A DNA stretch of 64,000 nucleotides from CAVVIH01 sp963748295 (GTDB lineage: Bacteria; Acidobacteriota; Vicinamibacteria; Vicinamibacterales; 2-12-FULL-66-21), in assembly GCA_963748295.1 (NCBI GenBank), contig CAVVIH010000005.1:620001-684000 (forward strand), read 5' to 3'. The notes below the pieces were generated by a model. That model saw only the letters and a program-made list of their open reading frames with translations. It was not told the DNA's origin and did not search any database. Positions within the stretch are counted from its first letter, which is position 1. The number at the start of each line of letters is the position of its first letter. Shown in pieces: positions 36,288 through 49,620 of the stretch. Position numbers and translations under genes: made by a program.

Positions 36288-38133
36288 GAATGTTCAGCTC
36301 GAGCTTCCAGCGATCGCTGCCATCGCGCGACACGCACCACAGTTCCAGCGTGCCGATCTCCGTCACGTGGCTCTCGAGCGTGACCGGAACGGCGGTGCCG
36401 TCGGCGGCATGACGATCGAGCGAGACGTCGAGCGGATCGAGCTCCTCGATCTCGTCGCCCCAGTCCTCGATCAGCGCGCCGACGCGGTCCGCTTTCCTGA
36501 CGCTCGAACTGAGGAACCTGAACTCCGCCGGCTCGCCCACCACGAGGCCGAATTCCAGATTCGGAATCGCGGCGCGCGTGCCTTCCTCCATGCCGAACGG
36601 CACGACGCAGAGCGCCTTCAGCGGGGCCGGCAGCCCCGGCACCGCGGGCATCGCACTCTCGATGCCGATGTAATAGGTCCGGGGGGCGCCACTGCGGATG
36701 CGGATTCCGTGGCCCTGCCGCGCGCGGCCGTAGTAAGCGGCGCCGCGAGCCACGGCGTGATCGAGATCCGCTGACTCGAGGACGTGACGATCGTCGAGCG
36801 CCGCGAAGCCTTCCTGCTGAAGCCACGCGCTCAACACGTCAGACAACCGGGCACGCAGGGCGTCCGCCTTCATCACGCCGCCATTGAACAGGACGTGTGT
36901 CGGGCACACGAGGCCGCTGGGACCGCGCCTGATCTCGGCGCCGGACTGCACGCCGGCAGTCGTCTGCCGCGAGAGAAACCGCGCGAGGTGCCGCGTCACG
37001 GCGGCGTCCGCCGCGTACGGCAGACCCAGTTCCTGCAGGCCGACGCGCCTCGATCGCGCGGGCATTTCATCACTGCGCACGGTTGGAAAGAACCCGTCCA
37101 GCAGCACGCGGTTCACGTCGTCCAGCGTCAGCCGCGTCGTGATGGCGCCGCCAATCAGCCGCGAGCCCCTTCCGAGCAGCGTGACCGGCCGTTCGGGCGT
37201 CGACGGATCCTGGAGCAGGGACTCCTTGGCAAGCCGCGACTGATGCCACAGGCTCTGCAGCTGGAGCGTGTCCACCTTGTGACCGTCGGCTTCGAGCCGC
37301 TGCTGCAGAAGTCTCGCGAGGGCGAGATCCATGTTGTCGCCGCCGAGCAGGATGTGCTCGCCCACCGCAACACGTTCGAGCACCAGGTCGCCGTTTTCCT
37401 CCGACACCGCGATCAGGCTGAAGTCGGTCGTGCCGCCGCCGACGTCGCAGACGAGGATCAGATCGCCCACCGCAATACGCCGCCGCCAGCGATCGCCCGC
37501 GGCGTCGAGCCAGGCGTAGAACGCCGCCTGGGGCTCCTCGAGCAGCGTGACGTGCTTGAAACCGGCGGCCTTTGCCGCCTGGAGCGTGAGCTGACGCGCC
37601 GCTTCGTCGAACGAGGCGGGAACGGTCAGCAGCACGTCCTGTTTCGCAAGCGCGAGCTTAGGATCGCCGGCGCCCGCTTCGCGATCGAATGCCGCGGCCA
37701 GATGGCGCAGGTATTCGGTCGAGGCATCAACCGGCGAGACGCGCTTCACCTCCGGCGGCGCGCCCCATGGAAGAATCGGTTCGGTGCGACCGGCGCCTCC
37801 GTACGACAGCCACGACTTCGCACTGGCGACCAGACGGCCGGGATTCTCCGCCCCGCGCTTCCGCGCCAGCTCTCCCACCACGAACGCCGGCGACTTATCC
37901 CACGGCAGCGCCGTGCTGCCGCGCGGGAAGTCCAGCTCGCCGGGAACATACAGAAACGACGGGAGCAGGGTGCGGTTCGCAATCTCGCCGGGATTCACCA
38001 GCTGCGGAACGTCCTGCACGACGATCGGCGCGCCACGCTCGCCGGGGGCGGGCGGCGGGTTCGACGCATCGACCCAGGCGAGCGCACAGTTGGTGGTACC
38101 GAGATCGATGCCGACGACGAAACGATGGGACAC
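36268..38133 (-). CDS. Hsp70-like ATPase, short form
   Basis: The protein has 621 residues. GTG 38133 was chosen because it lies 13 bases after the DUF2760 stop and starts SHRFVVGIDLGTTNCALAW; the frame further upstream is overlap. ATPase signatures are CDVGGGTTDFSLIAV, LLEEPQAAFYAWLD, GEHILLGGDNMDLALA and THVLFNGGVMKADAL. A beta-rich C-terminal part (residues about 480-621) ends in LELWCVSRDGSDRWKLEL, also present in its partner. There is no EEVD tail or obvious helical lid. It is translationally coupled to the longer paralogue. Confidence 0.87.
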   Translation of the reverse strand: MSHRFVVGIDLGTTNCALAWVDASNPPPAPGERGAPIVVQDVPQLVNPGEIANRTLLPSFLYVPGELDFPRGSTALPWDKSPAFVVGELARKRGAENPGRLVASAKSWLSYGGAGRTEPILPWGAPPEVKRVSPVDASTEYLRHLAAAFDREAGAGDPKLALAKQDVLLTVPASFDEAARQLTLQAAKAAGFKHVTLLEEPQAAFYAWLDAAGDRWRRRIAVGDLILVCDVGGGTTDFSLIAVSEENGDLVLERVAVGEHILLGGDNMDLALARLLQQRLEADGHKVDTLQLQSLWHQSRLAKESLLQDPSTPERPVTLLGRGSRLIGGAITTRLTLDDVNRVLLDGFFPTVRSDEMPARSRRVGLQELGLPYAADAAVTRHLARFLSRQTTAGVQSGAEIRRGPSGLVCPTHVLFNGGVMKADALRARLSDVLSAWLQQEGFAALDDRHVLESADLDHAVARGAAYYGRARQGHGIRIRSGAPRTYYIGIESAMPAVPGLPAPLKALCVVPFGMEEGTRAAIPNLEFGLVVGEPAEFRFLSSSVRKADRVGALIEDWGDEIEELDPLDVSLDRHAADGTAVPVTLESHVTEIGTLELWCVSRDGSDRWKLELNIRDRDQD

Positions 38134-38146
38134 GGATGGATCCGAT

Positions 38147-38671
38147 CTAGGAGACTTCGACTTCGGCAGGCGCGAGAATCGAACGGCCGCTCGCGGGAAG
38201 CGGCGGAAGCGCGGCGCGCGAGGCATCCCAGCCCCGGTGCCGCAAAATCCCGCGGAACGGCGGGGCCCCCGCGACGTTCCCGACAACCTTCACAGCGGAT
38301 GGATCGGCCTCCCTCGAGACCGTGACCGGCCGCCCCTCTTCGTCGTCGATCACCGGACCCAGCGTGAGATAGCGATCGAGCGCCGAACGGCAGCCGGAGT
38401 GAACGTCGCGGACCGCGGCGCCGATCTGCGCATCCGAGTAGGTGCCGAGGTCTTCCATCAGGAAATCGATCAAGCGGCCGTCGCGCTGCAGGATGGCCAG
38501 CATCTGCAGCGCGCGGTCGTTCGACTCGGGCGGAGGCGGCGGAGGCGTCGCGGCCGGCGCCTCACGCGGTCCGACCAGCGCCTCGACGACATCGGGAGGA
38601 ATCCGGCTGTGATCGAGAATCGAAAAGAACGTTCGAAACGCGAACTTCAACCTGCGGCCGTACGGGATCAT
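38147..38671 (-). CDS. DUF2760-domain protein, partner of Hsp70-like pair
   Basis: The protein has 174 residues. A helical N-terminus (RRLKFAFRTFFSILDH), a Pro-rich linker, then the conserved DUF2760 core: ALQMLAILQRDGRLIDFLME, YSDAQIGAAVRDVHSGCR and GAPPFRGILRHRGWDA. The family is known to sit beside Hsp70-like genes in other proteobacterial-type operons, and here it does so again, 13 bases upstream of the short Hsp70. It may be a co-chaperone-like or scaffold factor; the function is not established. The gene is also 54 bases downstream of the kinase gene on the same strand. Confidence 0.85.
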   Translation of the reverse strand: MIPYGRRLKFAFRTFFSILDHSRIPPDVVEALVGPREAPAATPPPPPPESNDRALQMLAILQRDGRLIDFLMEDLGTYSDAQIGAAVRDVHSGCRSALDRYLTLGPVIDDEEGRPVTVSREADPSAVKVVGNVAGAPPFRGILRHRGWDASRAALPPLPASGRSILAPAEVEVS

Positions 38672-38725
38672 TCCATTGATTCTAGTCCCAACCGGCGGGC
38701 AACATCAGCTCAACGCTTCTCGGCG

Positions 38726-41365
38726 TCACCGTTTCAATGACTGCGGCCAGTCGAGCACGACGGTCACCGGTCCGGTCACGCCATCGACGCGAGCGTTGAT
38801 GAGAAATTTCTGACCGTCGGGCGTCACGTCGGTACTGGTGCCAGAAGGCTCCGGTTGTCGTTTCGGCGCCCATCGGAAACAGAGGAACTGGCGGACCTGG
38901 CTGGATGCTGGCCCCGTATGTGAGTGGTACGGCCATGAGAGTTCCGCTGGGGGCGATGTAGTAGAGCTCTTTCCCGTCACCCCGCCACTTGGGTTGAATG
39001 CCTCCCTCGGTGGAGGCGCGAAACTTCCCACTCGGCGTTGGAAACGCCTGCAGCCAGACGTCGAACACTCCTCCATTGTTCGAAGCATAGGCCACCCACT
39101 TTCCGTCCGGCGATAGACGGGCCTGAGTCGTAAGAGTGCGATCTTCGATCACCGGTTTCATCGATCGATCTGCGCCGGACAGGGGAAGCAGCAATATCTG
39201 GCGAGGCTGGCCCGGGTGCAGCAGCAGTCCACCGCCCCCTGGAACCTCATCGTCGGGAATCCACGGTTCCGGGTGAAGCACTTCTTCGCGTCCGGCGCCG
39301 TTGGACGGCTTGACGTAGAGTCGAGTGGAACCCTGCCAGACGATGCGCGAGCCCTTGTCCACCCACACCGGAGAAGCATCGCGGCCGCTGTCGAACGTGA
39401 ATTGCGTCGAAACGTTGCGCGCGACATCAAGGATAAAAATGTCGCGATTCCCCGTGCGATCGACAATTTCCACGGCAACGCGGGAACCATCCGGGGAGAG
39501 ACGCGGATTGCGATAGTTGGCGGGGCTCCCCAGCGTGCCCAGGACCGTGCCTCTTCGATCGGTCCATATGAGCCGCGACGTCGCTCCCTCGATTGAGCTC
39601 CGGTAAGCCAGGACGCCGTTGCCGGAAACCGAAAACGTGGCATTGCCGGTTTCCAGGGTACCTGATCCACGCGCTCGCGCGCGGCGATCGGGTCTCCCAC
39701 GACCCGGGCGCTGCTCACATCGAATGGGTGCGCGACAAGCCCACTGTCGCGCGCGTAAATGAGATATCCCGCCGAAACGTAGCCGAACCTCGAGCCCCCG
39801 GCGATAACGAGCTCCTTGTCGCCGCCGTCGATGGACTGAACGTAGATGCCGCTGTGGGCGGGATCCTCATTCTGTGCGTAGTACAGAAATCGCTTCCCGT
39901 CGGGCAGAAACAAAGGATAGAGATGGGAGCGCTCCGCTTTGGCGGCGTCAGGCGTCGTGACTTCGGCCGCTGTGCCGCCGGCGGCCGGGACTCGCATAAT
40001 CGGGCCTCGTATCGTCGAGAAGAGAATGGTTCCATTGGCATTCCACGTCCCGCCAGTCGGGATTAGAGAAAAACTGCACACCGCCTGCACGGCGCCGCTG
40101 GCGAGCTGAGCGAACTTCAGCCGGCCATCGGCGAAGAAGGCAACCGACTGCCCGTCGGGCGACCAGAAAGGCTGGACCCCTCCCTCGCTGCCAGGTATTG
40201 GCGTGAATTCCAGCGCGTCGAGCGATCGCACCCAGATCATGGACCGGCCCGTTCGCGTCGTCGACGACATCGCCAGTCGCGTCCCGTCCGGAGAAACCGA
40301 GACGAAGCTCGCCGTGGCGGTGTAACTGACCGCGCCCGGCGGCGCCACCTGGAACCGAACCGGCATCCTTGGCTGCGGCTCGTCTCGCCAGTAGGACGCG
40401 GCGGCCGCCGTTATGAGCGACGCCGCAATCACGACACCCGCAATCGCAAGGGCGCGTCGCATCGGAAAGCGCTGGCGGTCAGCGACTGCAGGCTGTGGCG
40501 CGGTGTCGAGGCCGGCAGCAAGCCCTTCGAGAGCAAACGCAAGATCGCGCGTCGACTGGAAGCGCCCTGCCGGGTTCTTTTCGAGGCAGCGGTCTACGAT
40601 CCGTGCGATCCCGGATGAAACATTCGGATGCGTTTCGGACAGGTTCGGCAGGTCCTCTTGAAGGATCGCGGCAAACGTCTCGGGCCCGCCGCTCTTCGTG
40701 AACGGCGGCCGCCCGGAGAGCATCTCGTAAAGGACGGCGCCGAACGCGAATATGTCTGACCGGTGATCGGCCCGATCTCCACGCACTTGCTCCGGCGACA
40801 TGTAACCGGCCGTGCCCATCACCATGCCGGGATGCGTGTCGAGTGCGCGGGTAGGGGAAGTGCCGTCGGCTGCCGCACTGACCGCCAGCTTCGCCAGCCC
40901 GAAGTCCAGAATCTTTGCGTGACCGTCGCCGGTCAGGAAGATGTTGTCCGGTTTCAGGTCACGGTGCACGATGCCCTTCTCGTGTGCCGCGGAGAGTCCC
41001 CGTGCGACATCCACGGCACTCTGCAGCGCTCGCCGCTGCGGCAAGCCCGAACTGATCTCCTGGAGCCGGCTCCGAAGCGTCTGGCCTTCGAGGAGTTCCG
41101 AGACGATGAAGGGCACTCCGTCGTGCTGGCCGATATCGTAGACCGCGAGGATGTTGGGATGGTTCAGCGCGGCTGCCGCGCGCGCTTCCTGTTCGAAGCG
41201 GTCGAGGTATTCACGATCGGCCGCAAAGTGCTTCGGTAGAACTTTGATCGCGACATCCCGGCCAAGCCGAGGGTCGCGGGCTCGATAGACCTCGCCCATG
41301 CCTCCGGCGCCGATGGGCGCGACAATCTCGTACGGCCCGAGATTCTGGCCAGGAGCAAACCGCAT
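38726..41365 (-). CDS. PknB-like Ser/Thr kinase with TolB-type propeller (two frameshifts)
   Basis: A complete kinase domain opens the protein: Gly-rich loop IGAGGMGEVYRA, Lys41, HRDLKPDN (134-141), DFGLAK (154) and GTAGYMSPEQ. One transmembrane helix is near 305-325. Six or so PD40/WD40-like repeats follow (SVSPDGTRLAM, FWSPDGQSVAFF). Frames change near 39630 and 38850 but propeller text continues (SPDGKWVAYASNNGG, then DVTPDGQKFLINA) to a stop at 38726. The intact product of about 880 residues is a receptor-like kinase with an outside propeller. It precedes the DUF2760/Hsp70 genes and may control them. Confidence 0.87.
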
Positions 41366-41408
41366 TTTCTGGGCGGATTATACGTGTCTGTCGGCTGCCG
41401 CGGTCAGT

Positions 41409-42554
41409 TCAGCACTTCTTCGTGCGACAGCCCGCCTGCACCAGCACATCCAGCACCTCGAGGAACTGCTGATGCGAAACCGATCCGCTCTGCCCCGGCC
41501 GGGTCTTGTGCGCGACGACCAGATCGAGAACCGGAAGGACGGTGATGTGCTGGCCGACGGCGCCGAGGCCTGTATAGGCGCCGCGATATCCGCCGGTATT
41601 CCACTGGCCGTCCCACACCCACCAGAGGTATCCGTAGCCCCACGGGCCATTGCGGCGTGCGGGAGGGTTCATCTCCGCGGCCGGCGTGAACGCCTGCGTG
41701 ATCTCGTGGACCCAGGCGCGCGGCGTCACCTGACGTCCCGCCCAATTGCCCTCGCGCAGCATCAGATAGCCGATGCGCACCATGTCGCGGGTCGAGAAAT
41801 TCATGTGATAGGCGAGATGCTGCGAGCGGCTCGCGTCCCCCGATTTCTGATGCGAGGCGCGATCGAAATCCTGCATGCCGATCGGCTTGACCAGGTCGGT
41901 TTCGAGCGCGTCGTAGATGTCGCGTCCGGTTTCCTTCTCGAAGATGGTGCCGAGCGCGTTGAAGTCCCAGTTGCTATACAGGTAGTAGGTTCCCGGCTGC
42001 TTCGAACCGCGCGGCGGCGCGCTCGCGAGATCGTCGCCGGCGTTCGAGGCCGCGTGATAGACACCGGAGCGTGCGGTGAGCAGGTCCTTGATGGTCGCCT
42101 GCTTCTCGCCCGGCGTCAGGCCGCCGATGTCGTCGATGCCAATCGCCGCCAGCGTCTTGTTCAGACGGACCTTGCCGCTCGCGACGTAATTGCCGAAGAG
42201 GATCGCCAGCACGCTCTTGCGCACGGACGCGAGGTAGCTGACCGCCTGCACGTCGCCGTACTGCATCAACGTGCGGCCGCCGGCGACCGCCATGAAGCCG
42301 GTCGTCGGCAGCTTCTGCAGGCGCGCCCGCACCGCGTCGAGATCCGCCTGCGTCCACCCGAGCTTCTCGGGCGCCGAGGCCTGCCATTCCGGCGAGGGAT
42401 ACGCGGCGCGGCCGGCGGGACGCGCCGCGCTCGTCTCGAAGCGCGCGCACCCGACGGCCAGCCAGATCGATGCGGCAACCGCGACGGCGGCGTTCACCGC
42501 AACGGACCTGCGGACCGACAGCAGCCGACGGAACGCGTGTGTCGTGATCATCAT
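41409..42554 (-). CDS. serine hydrolase lipoprotein of the beta-lactamase family
   Basis: The protein has 381 residues. The signal ends at a lipobox-like WLAVGC. Active-site motifs are SVRKS (SxxK), YSNWDFNAL (YxN) and a GGYRGAYTG segment near the third box position, which differs from the classical KTG. The stop of the sortilin-like gene lies 7 bases before this start and the kinase starts 43 bases after its end, so it sits within the co-directional run. The substrate is unknown; it is a distant relative of the serine hydrolase at 3393. Confidence 0.87.
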   Translation of the reverse strand: MMITTHAFRRLLSVRRSVAVNAAVAVAASIWLAVGCARFETSAARPAGRAAYPSPEWQASAPEKLGWTQADLDAVRARLQKLPTTGFMAVAGGRTLMQYGDVQAVSYLASVRKSVLAILFGNYVASGKVRLNKTLAAIGIDDIGGLTPGEKQATIKDLLTARSGVYHAASNAGDDLASAPPRGSKQPGTYYLYSNWDFNALGTIFEKETGRDIYDALETDLVKPIGMQDFDRASHQKSGDASRSQHLAYHMNFSTRDMVRIGYLMLREGNWAGRQVTPRAWVHEITQAFTPAAEMNPPARRNGPWGYGYLWWVWDGQWNTGGYRGAYTGLGAVGQHITVLPVLDLVVAHKTRPGQSGSVSHQQFLEVLDVLVQAGCRTKKC

Positions 42555-42561
42555 CGCGCGC

Positions 42562-45741
<3,180 letters not shown>

Positions 45742-45766
45742 GTTGCGCGTGAGTATAACAGCCGCG

Positions 45767-47569
45767 TTATCGAAGCGTCGCGAGCCACAGGTTGGCTTCG
45801 GGCGCGTTGCGGCTGAAATAGAGCTGACGATCGTCGGCGGCCACGATCGGATTGTCGAGATAGAGGTCGGGAATCGAAAGAATCTCGCGCGTGAACCGCG
45901 AGGGCACGTCGAGGAGAATCAGCCGGCCCTCATACGCGAAGATCAGCCTGCGGCCGCCGCTGAGCCAGGTCGGATGATCGCCCGGCGTCAGCCGATCGAA
46001 CGTGCGCGTGTCGCGCCGGTACAGCCATACGGCGCCGCTGCCGGCGCCGGCAATCTGTGAACCGTCCGGTGACCAGGCGAGAGGAGTAAAACCCTGGGGC
46101 GGCAGTGGCAACGCCTCGCCCTTCGTCAGCGTGCCGTCGCGAGCGACGCTGTAGACGTGGTTTTCGCCGCCGCGGAGATCGACCGCCACCAGCGACCTGC
46201 CGTCGGGGGCCCACACGGGATGCGCCTGTCCGCTGAGGATCTTCGACACGTGAAGGATCGCGCCGTCGGCGCGCGCGATCCACAGTTTGCTGACGCCGCC
46301 GGCGTTCGAATGAAACGCGATCATGCTGCCGTCGGGCGACCAGCGCGGACAGCCTTCCGACGCCGCGTCCCTGGTGATCGCTTTCAGCGCGCTGCTGTCC
46401 GCGCGCACGACGTAGATGTCGGACTGCGGCTGATCCGATGCGCCAACGAGCAACGTCCCGTCGGGCGACGGCTCGGCGCAGCGAAACGGAATGGAGCCGG
46501 CGCGCACCGGCGTCGGACTCCCGCGCGTTGATCGGGTGTCCGGGTCGTAGTCGATGCGCAGGAGCGTCGGACTCCATTCGGCGGTGGACCACGCGAGACG
46601 CCTGCCGTTCGCCGAAATCGCGAGTGACGCCGCGCGGCCAGCCTCGAGTGCCATGGCAACGGCGCGCCCAATCGAGGAGGCGCGCCGGCGATCCATCGCC
46701 GCCCGCCAGATGCCGACTCGCCCTTCTCGATCGCTGAGGAAGTACAGGAACGTGCCGTCGGACGACCAGACCGGATTCCAGTCGACGGCAGCGGACCCGC
46801 TCGCGGCCACCTGCCGTGCGTCGCCGCCGTCGATCGCGACCGTCCACAGGCCGGTCTCTCGTCGGCGCGCGAAATTGCCCGCTGAAGGAGGCGGCGGCGC
46901 GGCCCAGTACGCGATGCGGCTGCCGTCGGGCGACACCGAAGGCTGGCGGAAGTCCCCGCGAACGAGACGGGAAACGACGCGCGTGTCGACGGTGACGATC
47001 CAGCCCTCGCTGGCGCCCGCGCGGATTCCGGAAGGCAGATACGTATCGCCGGCCGGAACGCCGCTCCGCGGGTCGACACTGCTGCGCGTCGCAAAAACGA
47101 TCGCGCGGCCGTCGGGTGTCCAGGCTGGGCTCGCGCCGAAGTTCGTCAGCCGCCGCAGGTCGCCGCCCGCACGATCGATGATGAAAATCCCGCCGCCCTG
47201 GTACGTGGATCTGAACGCGACGTGACGGCCATCGGGGGAGAACGCCGGATCGGATTCCTCGGCGCCGAGCGGCCGCGTCAGGTTCAGCGGCTCGCCGCCG
47301 CCGGCCCGCCGCACGAAGATGTCGCCGGTTCCCTCGGCGTCGCTCCGGTAGGCGACCGATTCCCCATCCGGCGACAACGACGGCAGCGCCTCGATGCCCA
47401 GCTCGAAGGTGAGCTGTTCGATTGACCCGGTGAGCGACCGTGTGGACAACGGCAGCGGCGTGCGGAACATCCATACCGCACGATCGACGGCGAGCCACAG
47501 GAGAATACCCATGGCGACGATCGCCCACAGCGGCGGACGTCGCCGGGGTTGTAACTCGGGCGTCAGCAT
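45767..47569 (-). CDS. membrane-anchored TolB/PD40-type beta-propeller protein
   Basis: The protein has 600 residues from ATG 47569, which overlaps the radical SAM gene by 7 bases; the longer frame is shadow. One N-terminal transmembrane helix (PLWAIVAMGILLWLAVD) is followed by 10-12 propeller-type strands with the motif SPDG (ALPSLSPDGESVAYRSD, PAFSPDGRHVAFRS, RWSPDGSMIAFHSNAG). The helix plus propeller resembles the outside half of the kinase at 38726 but without the kinase or winged helix. It probably binds a partner in the periplasm. Confidence 0.85.
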   Translation of the reverse strand: MLTPELQPRRRPPLWAIVAMGILLWLAVDRAVWMFRTPLPLSTRSLTGSIEQLTFELGIEALPSLSPDGESVAYRSDAEGTGDIFVRRAGGGEPLNLTRPLGAEESDPAFSPDGRHVAFRSTYQGGGIFIIDRAGGDLRRLTNFGASPAWTPDGRAIVFATRSSVDPRSGVPAGDTYLPSGIRAGASEGWIVTVDTRVVSRLVRGDFRQPSVSPDGSRIAYWAAPPPPSAGNFARRRETGLWTVAIDGGDARQVAASGSAAVDWNPVWSSDGTFLYFLSDREGRVGIWRAAMDRRRASSIGRAVAMALEAGRAASLAISANGRRLAWSTAEWSPTLLRIDYDPDTRSTRGSPTPVRAGSIPFRCAEPSPDGTLLVGASDQPQSDIYVVRADSSALKAITRDAASEGCPRWSPDGSMIAFHSNAGGVSKLWIARADGAILHVSKILSGQAHPVWAPDGRSLVAVDLRGGENHVYSVARDGTLTKGEALPLPPQGFTPLAWSPDGSQIAGAGSGAVWLYRRDTRTFDRLTPGDHPTWLSGGRRLIFAYEGRLILLDVPSRFTREILSIPDLYLDNPIVAADDRQLYFSRNAPEANLWLATLR

Positions 47570-49113
47570 CGGAGAACTGCGTCGGCGGTTCCGACGTCGG
47601 CAGTTCCGGCCTCGCCATCGCTGACGTAGTCGCGCTCGACGCGCCGCAGCGCTTTGTACCTCGCAAATGACGCCCGCTCGTCCTCGAGGCCGACGAGAGA
47701 CCGGAACGTGCTGCCCCGGAACGTATGCGCGACCATCCCGAGCCCGTGGCGAAGGACGAAGCCAGGGCTGTGACGCAACACGGGCCAGAAGTGCCGCAGC
47801 TTCATCCACCGCTCGGCCCGCCAGCGGATGAACTCGATCTCCTCCGCGTCCAGGTGCTCGCTTCGAACGACGGCGGTCGTCCCGTCGTACTCGTCCACCC
47901 GCTCGTTGACGATCAAGCCGCGGTCGCGGAAGTCCTTCGTCATCGGCGTGCCGGGATACGGCGTCGGATGCTGGATGTAGGGCCAGTCGACGTATTGGCG
48001 CGCGAACGTGAGGTTCGCCTCGATCGATTCCCGGGTGTCGTCGGGATTGCCGACGATCAGCCCGCCGACCACGTACATGCCGTGCCGGTGGAGCACGTCA
48101 ATCGCCGTCAGCGTCGCATTTCCGACCTGCCGCCCTTTTTCCCGGGCCGCGTTCTTCGCCCGCGCGCGGAGGAACGTGAGGTCGTGCTCGAGGATGTTCT
48201 CGATACCCAGGAACACGTAGCGGAAGCCGGCCGCGCGCATCAGCGGCGCGAGCGCCTCGCCGCGGGCCGCGATTGCCGACGTCATCGCCTGCACGATGTA
48301 GTCGATGTCGTTCATCCCGGCGTCGACGATTGCCCGGCACAGCGCTTCGAACCGCGCGACGTTGAGCGTGATGTTGTCGTCGACGATGAAGATCGCCGTG
48401 GCGCCGCGTTGCCGCGCGTCGGCGATATCGGCGAGCACCCGGTCGATTGACCAGGTATGAAAATTCCGGCCGCGCATCTCGATGATTGAACAGAAGCTGC
48501 AGTCGTAGGTGCAGCCGCGCGACGTCTCCACGACGTCGATCGGTCGGCCGATGAAGGTGTAGCCGCCGAGCACCCTCGCCGCACGGTTCGGCAGCCGGAT
48601 CTCCTCGCCCGACAGCGAGCTGACCGCCCGATCGGGAGTCCGGACGAAGCGGTCCCCTTCGCGATATGAGAGACCGGCGACGCCGCTCACCGGCCGGTTG
48701 CTCTCGAGCGCGCGCAGCAGCTCGCGAAACGTGACGTCCCCTTCACCACGGACGATGAAGTCGATCGGCCAGTCGGGCTGTTCGTAGACGTCCGACGCCA
48801 GGCTGGGATCGTAGCCGCCGACGACGATCCGCGCGGACGGCCTCAGTGCGCGCACGAGCCGGACGATGTTCTTCGCGGTGTGGCGCTGGAAGGTCATCAC
48901 CGACAGGCCGACCACGTCGGGCTGAATGTCGCGCACGAGACGCTCGATCGTCTCGCGGACGCGACGCTGCACGAGGATCAGATCGGCGATGGCGACGCGG
49001 TGATGCGGATCGATGTTCCCGGCGAGCGAGACGAGCGCGCCGTTCGGCATCCGCATCGTGACCGGAGCGGTATGCTCGAAGGAGTCCGGCATCGAGAGCA
49101 GCAGGATATTCAT
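47563..49113 (-). CDS. B12-binding-like radical SAM enzyme
   Basis: The protein has 516 residues from ATG 49113; upstream codons in the frame are not convincing. Residues 1-130 form a cobalamin-binding-like Rossmann domain (VVGLSVMTFQRHTAKN) but show no DxHxxG histidine motif. The radical SAM cluster is RGCTYDCSFCSI (Cys 201, 205, 208), followed by a TIM-barrel core with IVDDNITLN and VGGLIVGNPDDTRES. The family modifies lipids, cofactors or peptides by methylation or ring chemistry. It heads an eight-gene run on the minus strand; which downstream product is its target is unknown. Confidence 0.9.
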   Translation of the reverse strand: MNILLLSMPDSFEHTAPVTMRMPNGALVSLAGNIDPHHRVAIADLILVQRRVRETIERLVRDIQPDVVGLSVMTFQRHTAKNIVRLVRALRPSARIVVGGYDPSLASDVYEQPDWPIDFIVRGEGDVTFRELLRALESNRPVSGVAGLSYREGDRFVRTPDRAVSSLSGEEIRLPNRAARVLGGYTFIGRPIDVVETSRGCTYDCSFCSIIEMRGRNFHTWSIDRVLADIADARQRGATAIFIVDDNITLNVARFEALCRAIVDAGMNDIDYIVQAMTSAIAARGEALAPLMRAAGFRYVFLGIENILEHDLTFLRARAKNAAREKGRQVGNATLTAIDVLHRHGMYVVGGLIVGNPDDTRESIEANLTFARQYVDWPYIQHPTPYPGTPMTKDFRDRGLIVNERVDEYDGTTAVVRSEHLDAEEIEFIRWRAERWMKLRHFWPVLRHSPGFVLRHGLGMVAHTFRGSTFRSLVGLEDERASFARYKALRRVERDYVSDGEAGTADVGTADAVLRC

Positions 49114-49174
49114 GGGCGTCCCGAATTCCCCTTTTTTGCCGTTAGGCCTATAGTAGCGCCGATCCCGGCTGATC

Positions 49175-49183
49175 GCAGGAGGG
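49175..49183 (+). promoter_or_regulatory. strong ribosome-binding site of the SnoaL-like gene
   Basis: GCAGGAGGG contains a complete AGGAGG anti-Shine-Dalgarno match 7 bases before ATG 49190. A TATAGT at 49149-49154 could be a -10 box, but no properly spaced -35 was found. Confidence 0.55.
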
Positions 49184-49189
49184 CGTCCG

Positions 49190-49615
49190 ATGACACGCGA
49201 GGAAATCTTCGCCCTGTTCGCCCGGCGCGAGGCCGCGTGGCGCAGGCGTGATGCGGCAGCGCTTGCCGCCGACCACGCTCCCGACGGCGTCGTCGTCAGC
49301 CCGACCGGCGGCGTCCTGGAAGGACGAGCCGACATCGAACGAATCTACCGCGTCTGGTTCGTCGCCTTTCCCGACCTGACGTTCACCACCGAGGATCTGC
49401 TGGTCGACGACGACCGCGCGGCGCTGCTGTGCCGGGTCACCGGCAGCCACGCGGGAGAGTTCTTCGGGATGCAGCCGACCGGACGCCGCATCGAATGCTC
49501 CGGCGCGTTCATCTACCGGATTCAGAACGACCTGATCGTCCACGAGCGGCGGATCCTCGACTTCACCGGGCTGCTGGTCCAGGTGGGCGTGCTGCGCGCG
49601 AAGCCGGCCGGGTAG
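49190..49615 (+). CDS. SnoaL/ester-cyclase-like protein
   Basis: The protein has 141 residues with the SnoaL-like cone fold: EIFALFARREAAWRRRDAAA, VSPTGGVLEGRADIERIYR, FPDLTFTTEDLLVDDDR and FFGMQPTGRRIECSGAFIYR. Related proteins are polyketide cyclases or cofactor-less hydrolases and many are uncharacterised. It diverges from the radical SAM gene and converges on the aminotransferase fusion, whose stop lies 5 bases away. An active role in the radical SAM pathway is possible but not shown. Confidence 0.85.
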   Translation: MTREEIFALFARREAAWRRRDAAALAADHAPDGVVVSPTGGVLEGRADIERIYRVWFVAFPDLTFTTEDLLVDDDRAALLCRVTGSHAGEFFGMQPTGRRIECSGAFIYRIQNDLIVHERRILDFTGLLVQVGVLRAKPAG

Positions 49616-49620
49616 GCCCG

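Noticed and set aside
49149..49154. Promoter for the SnoaL-like gene
   Set aside because: TATAGT resembles a -10 box but no -35 at proper distance was seen; not claimed beyond a mention.
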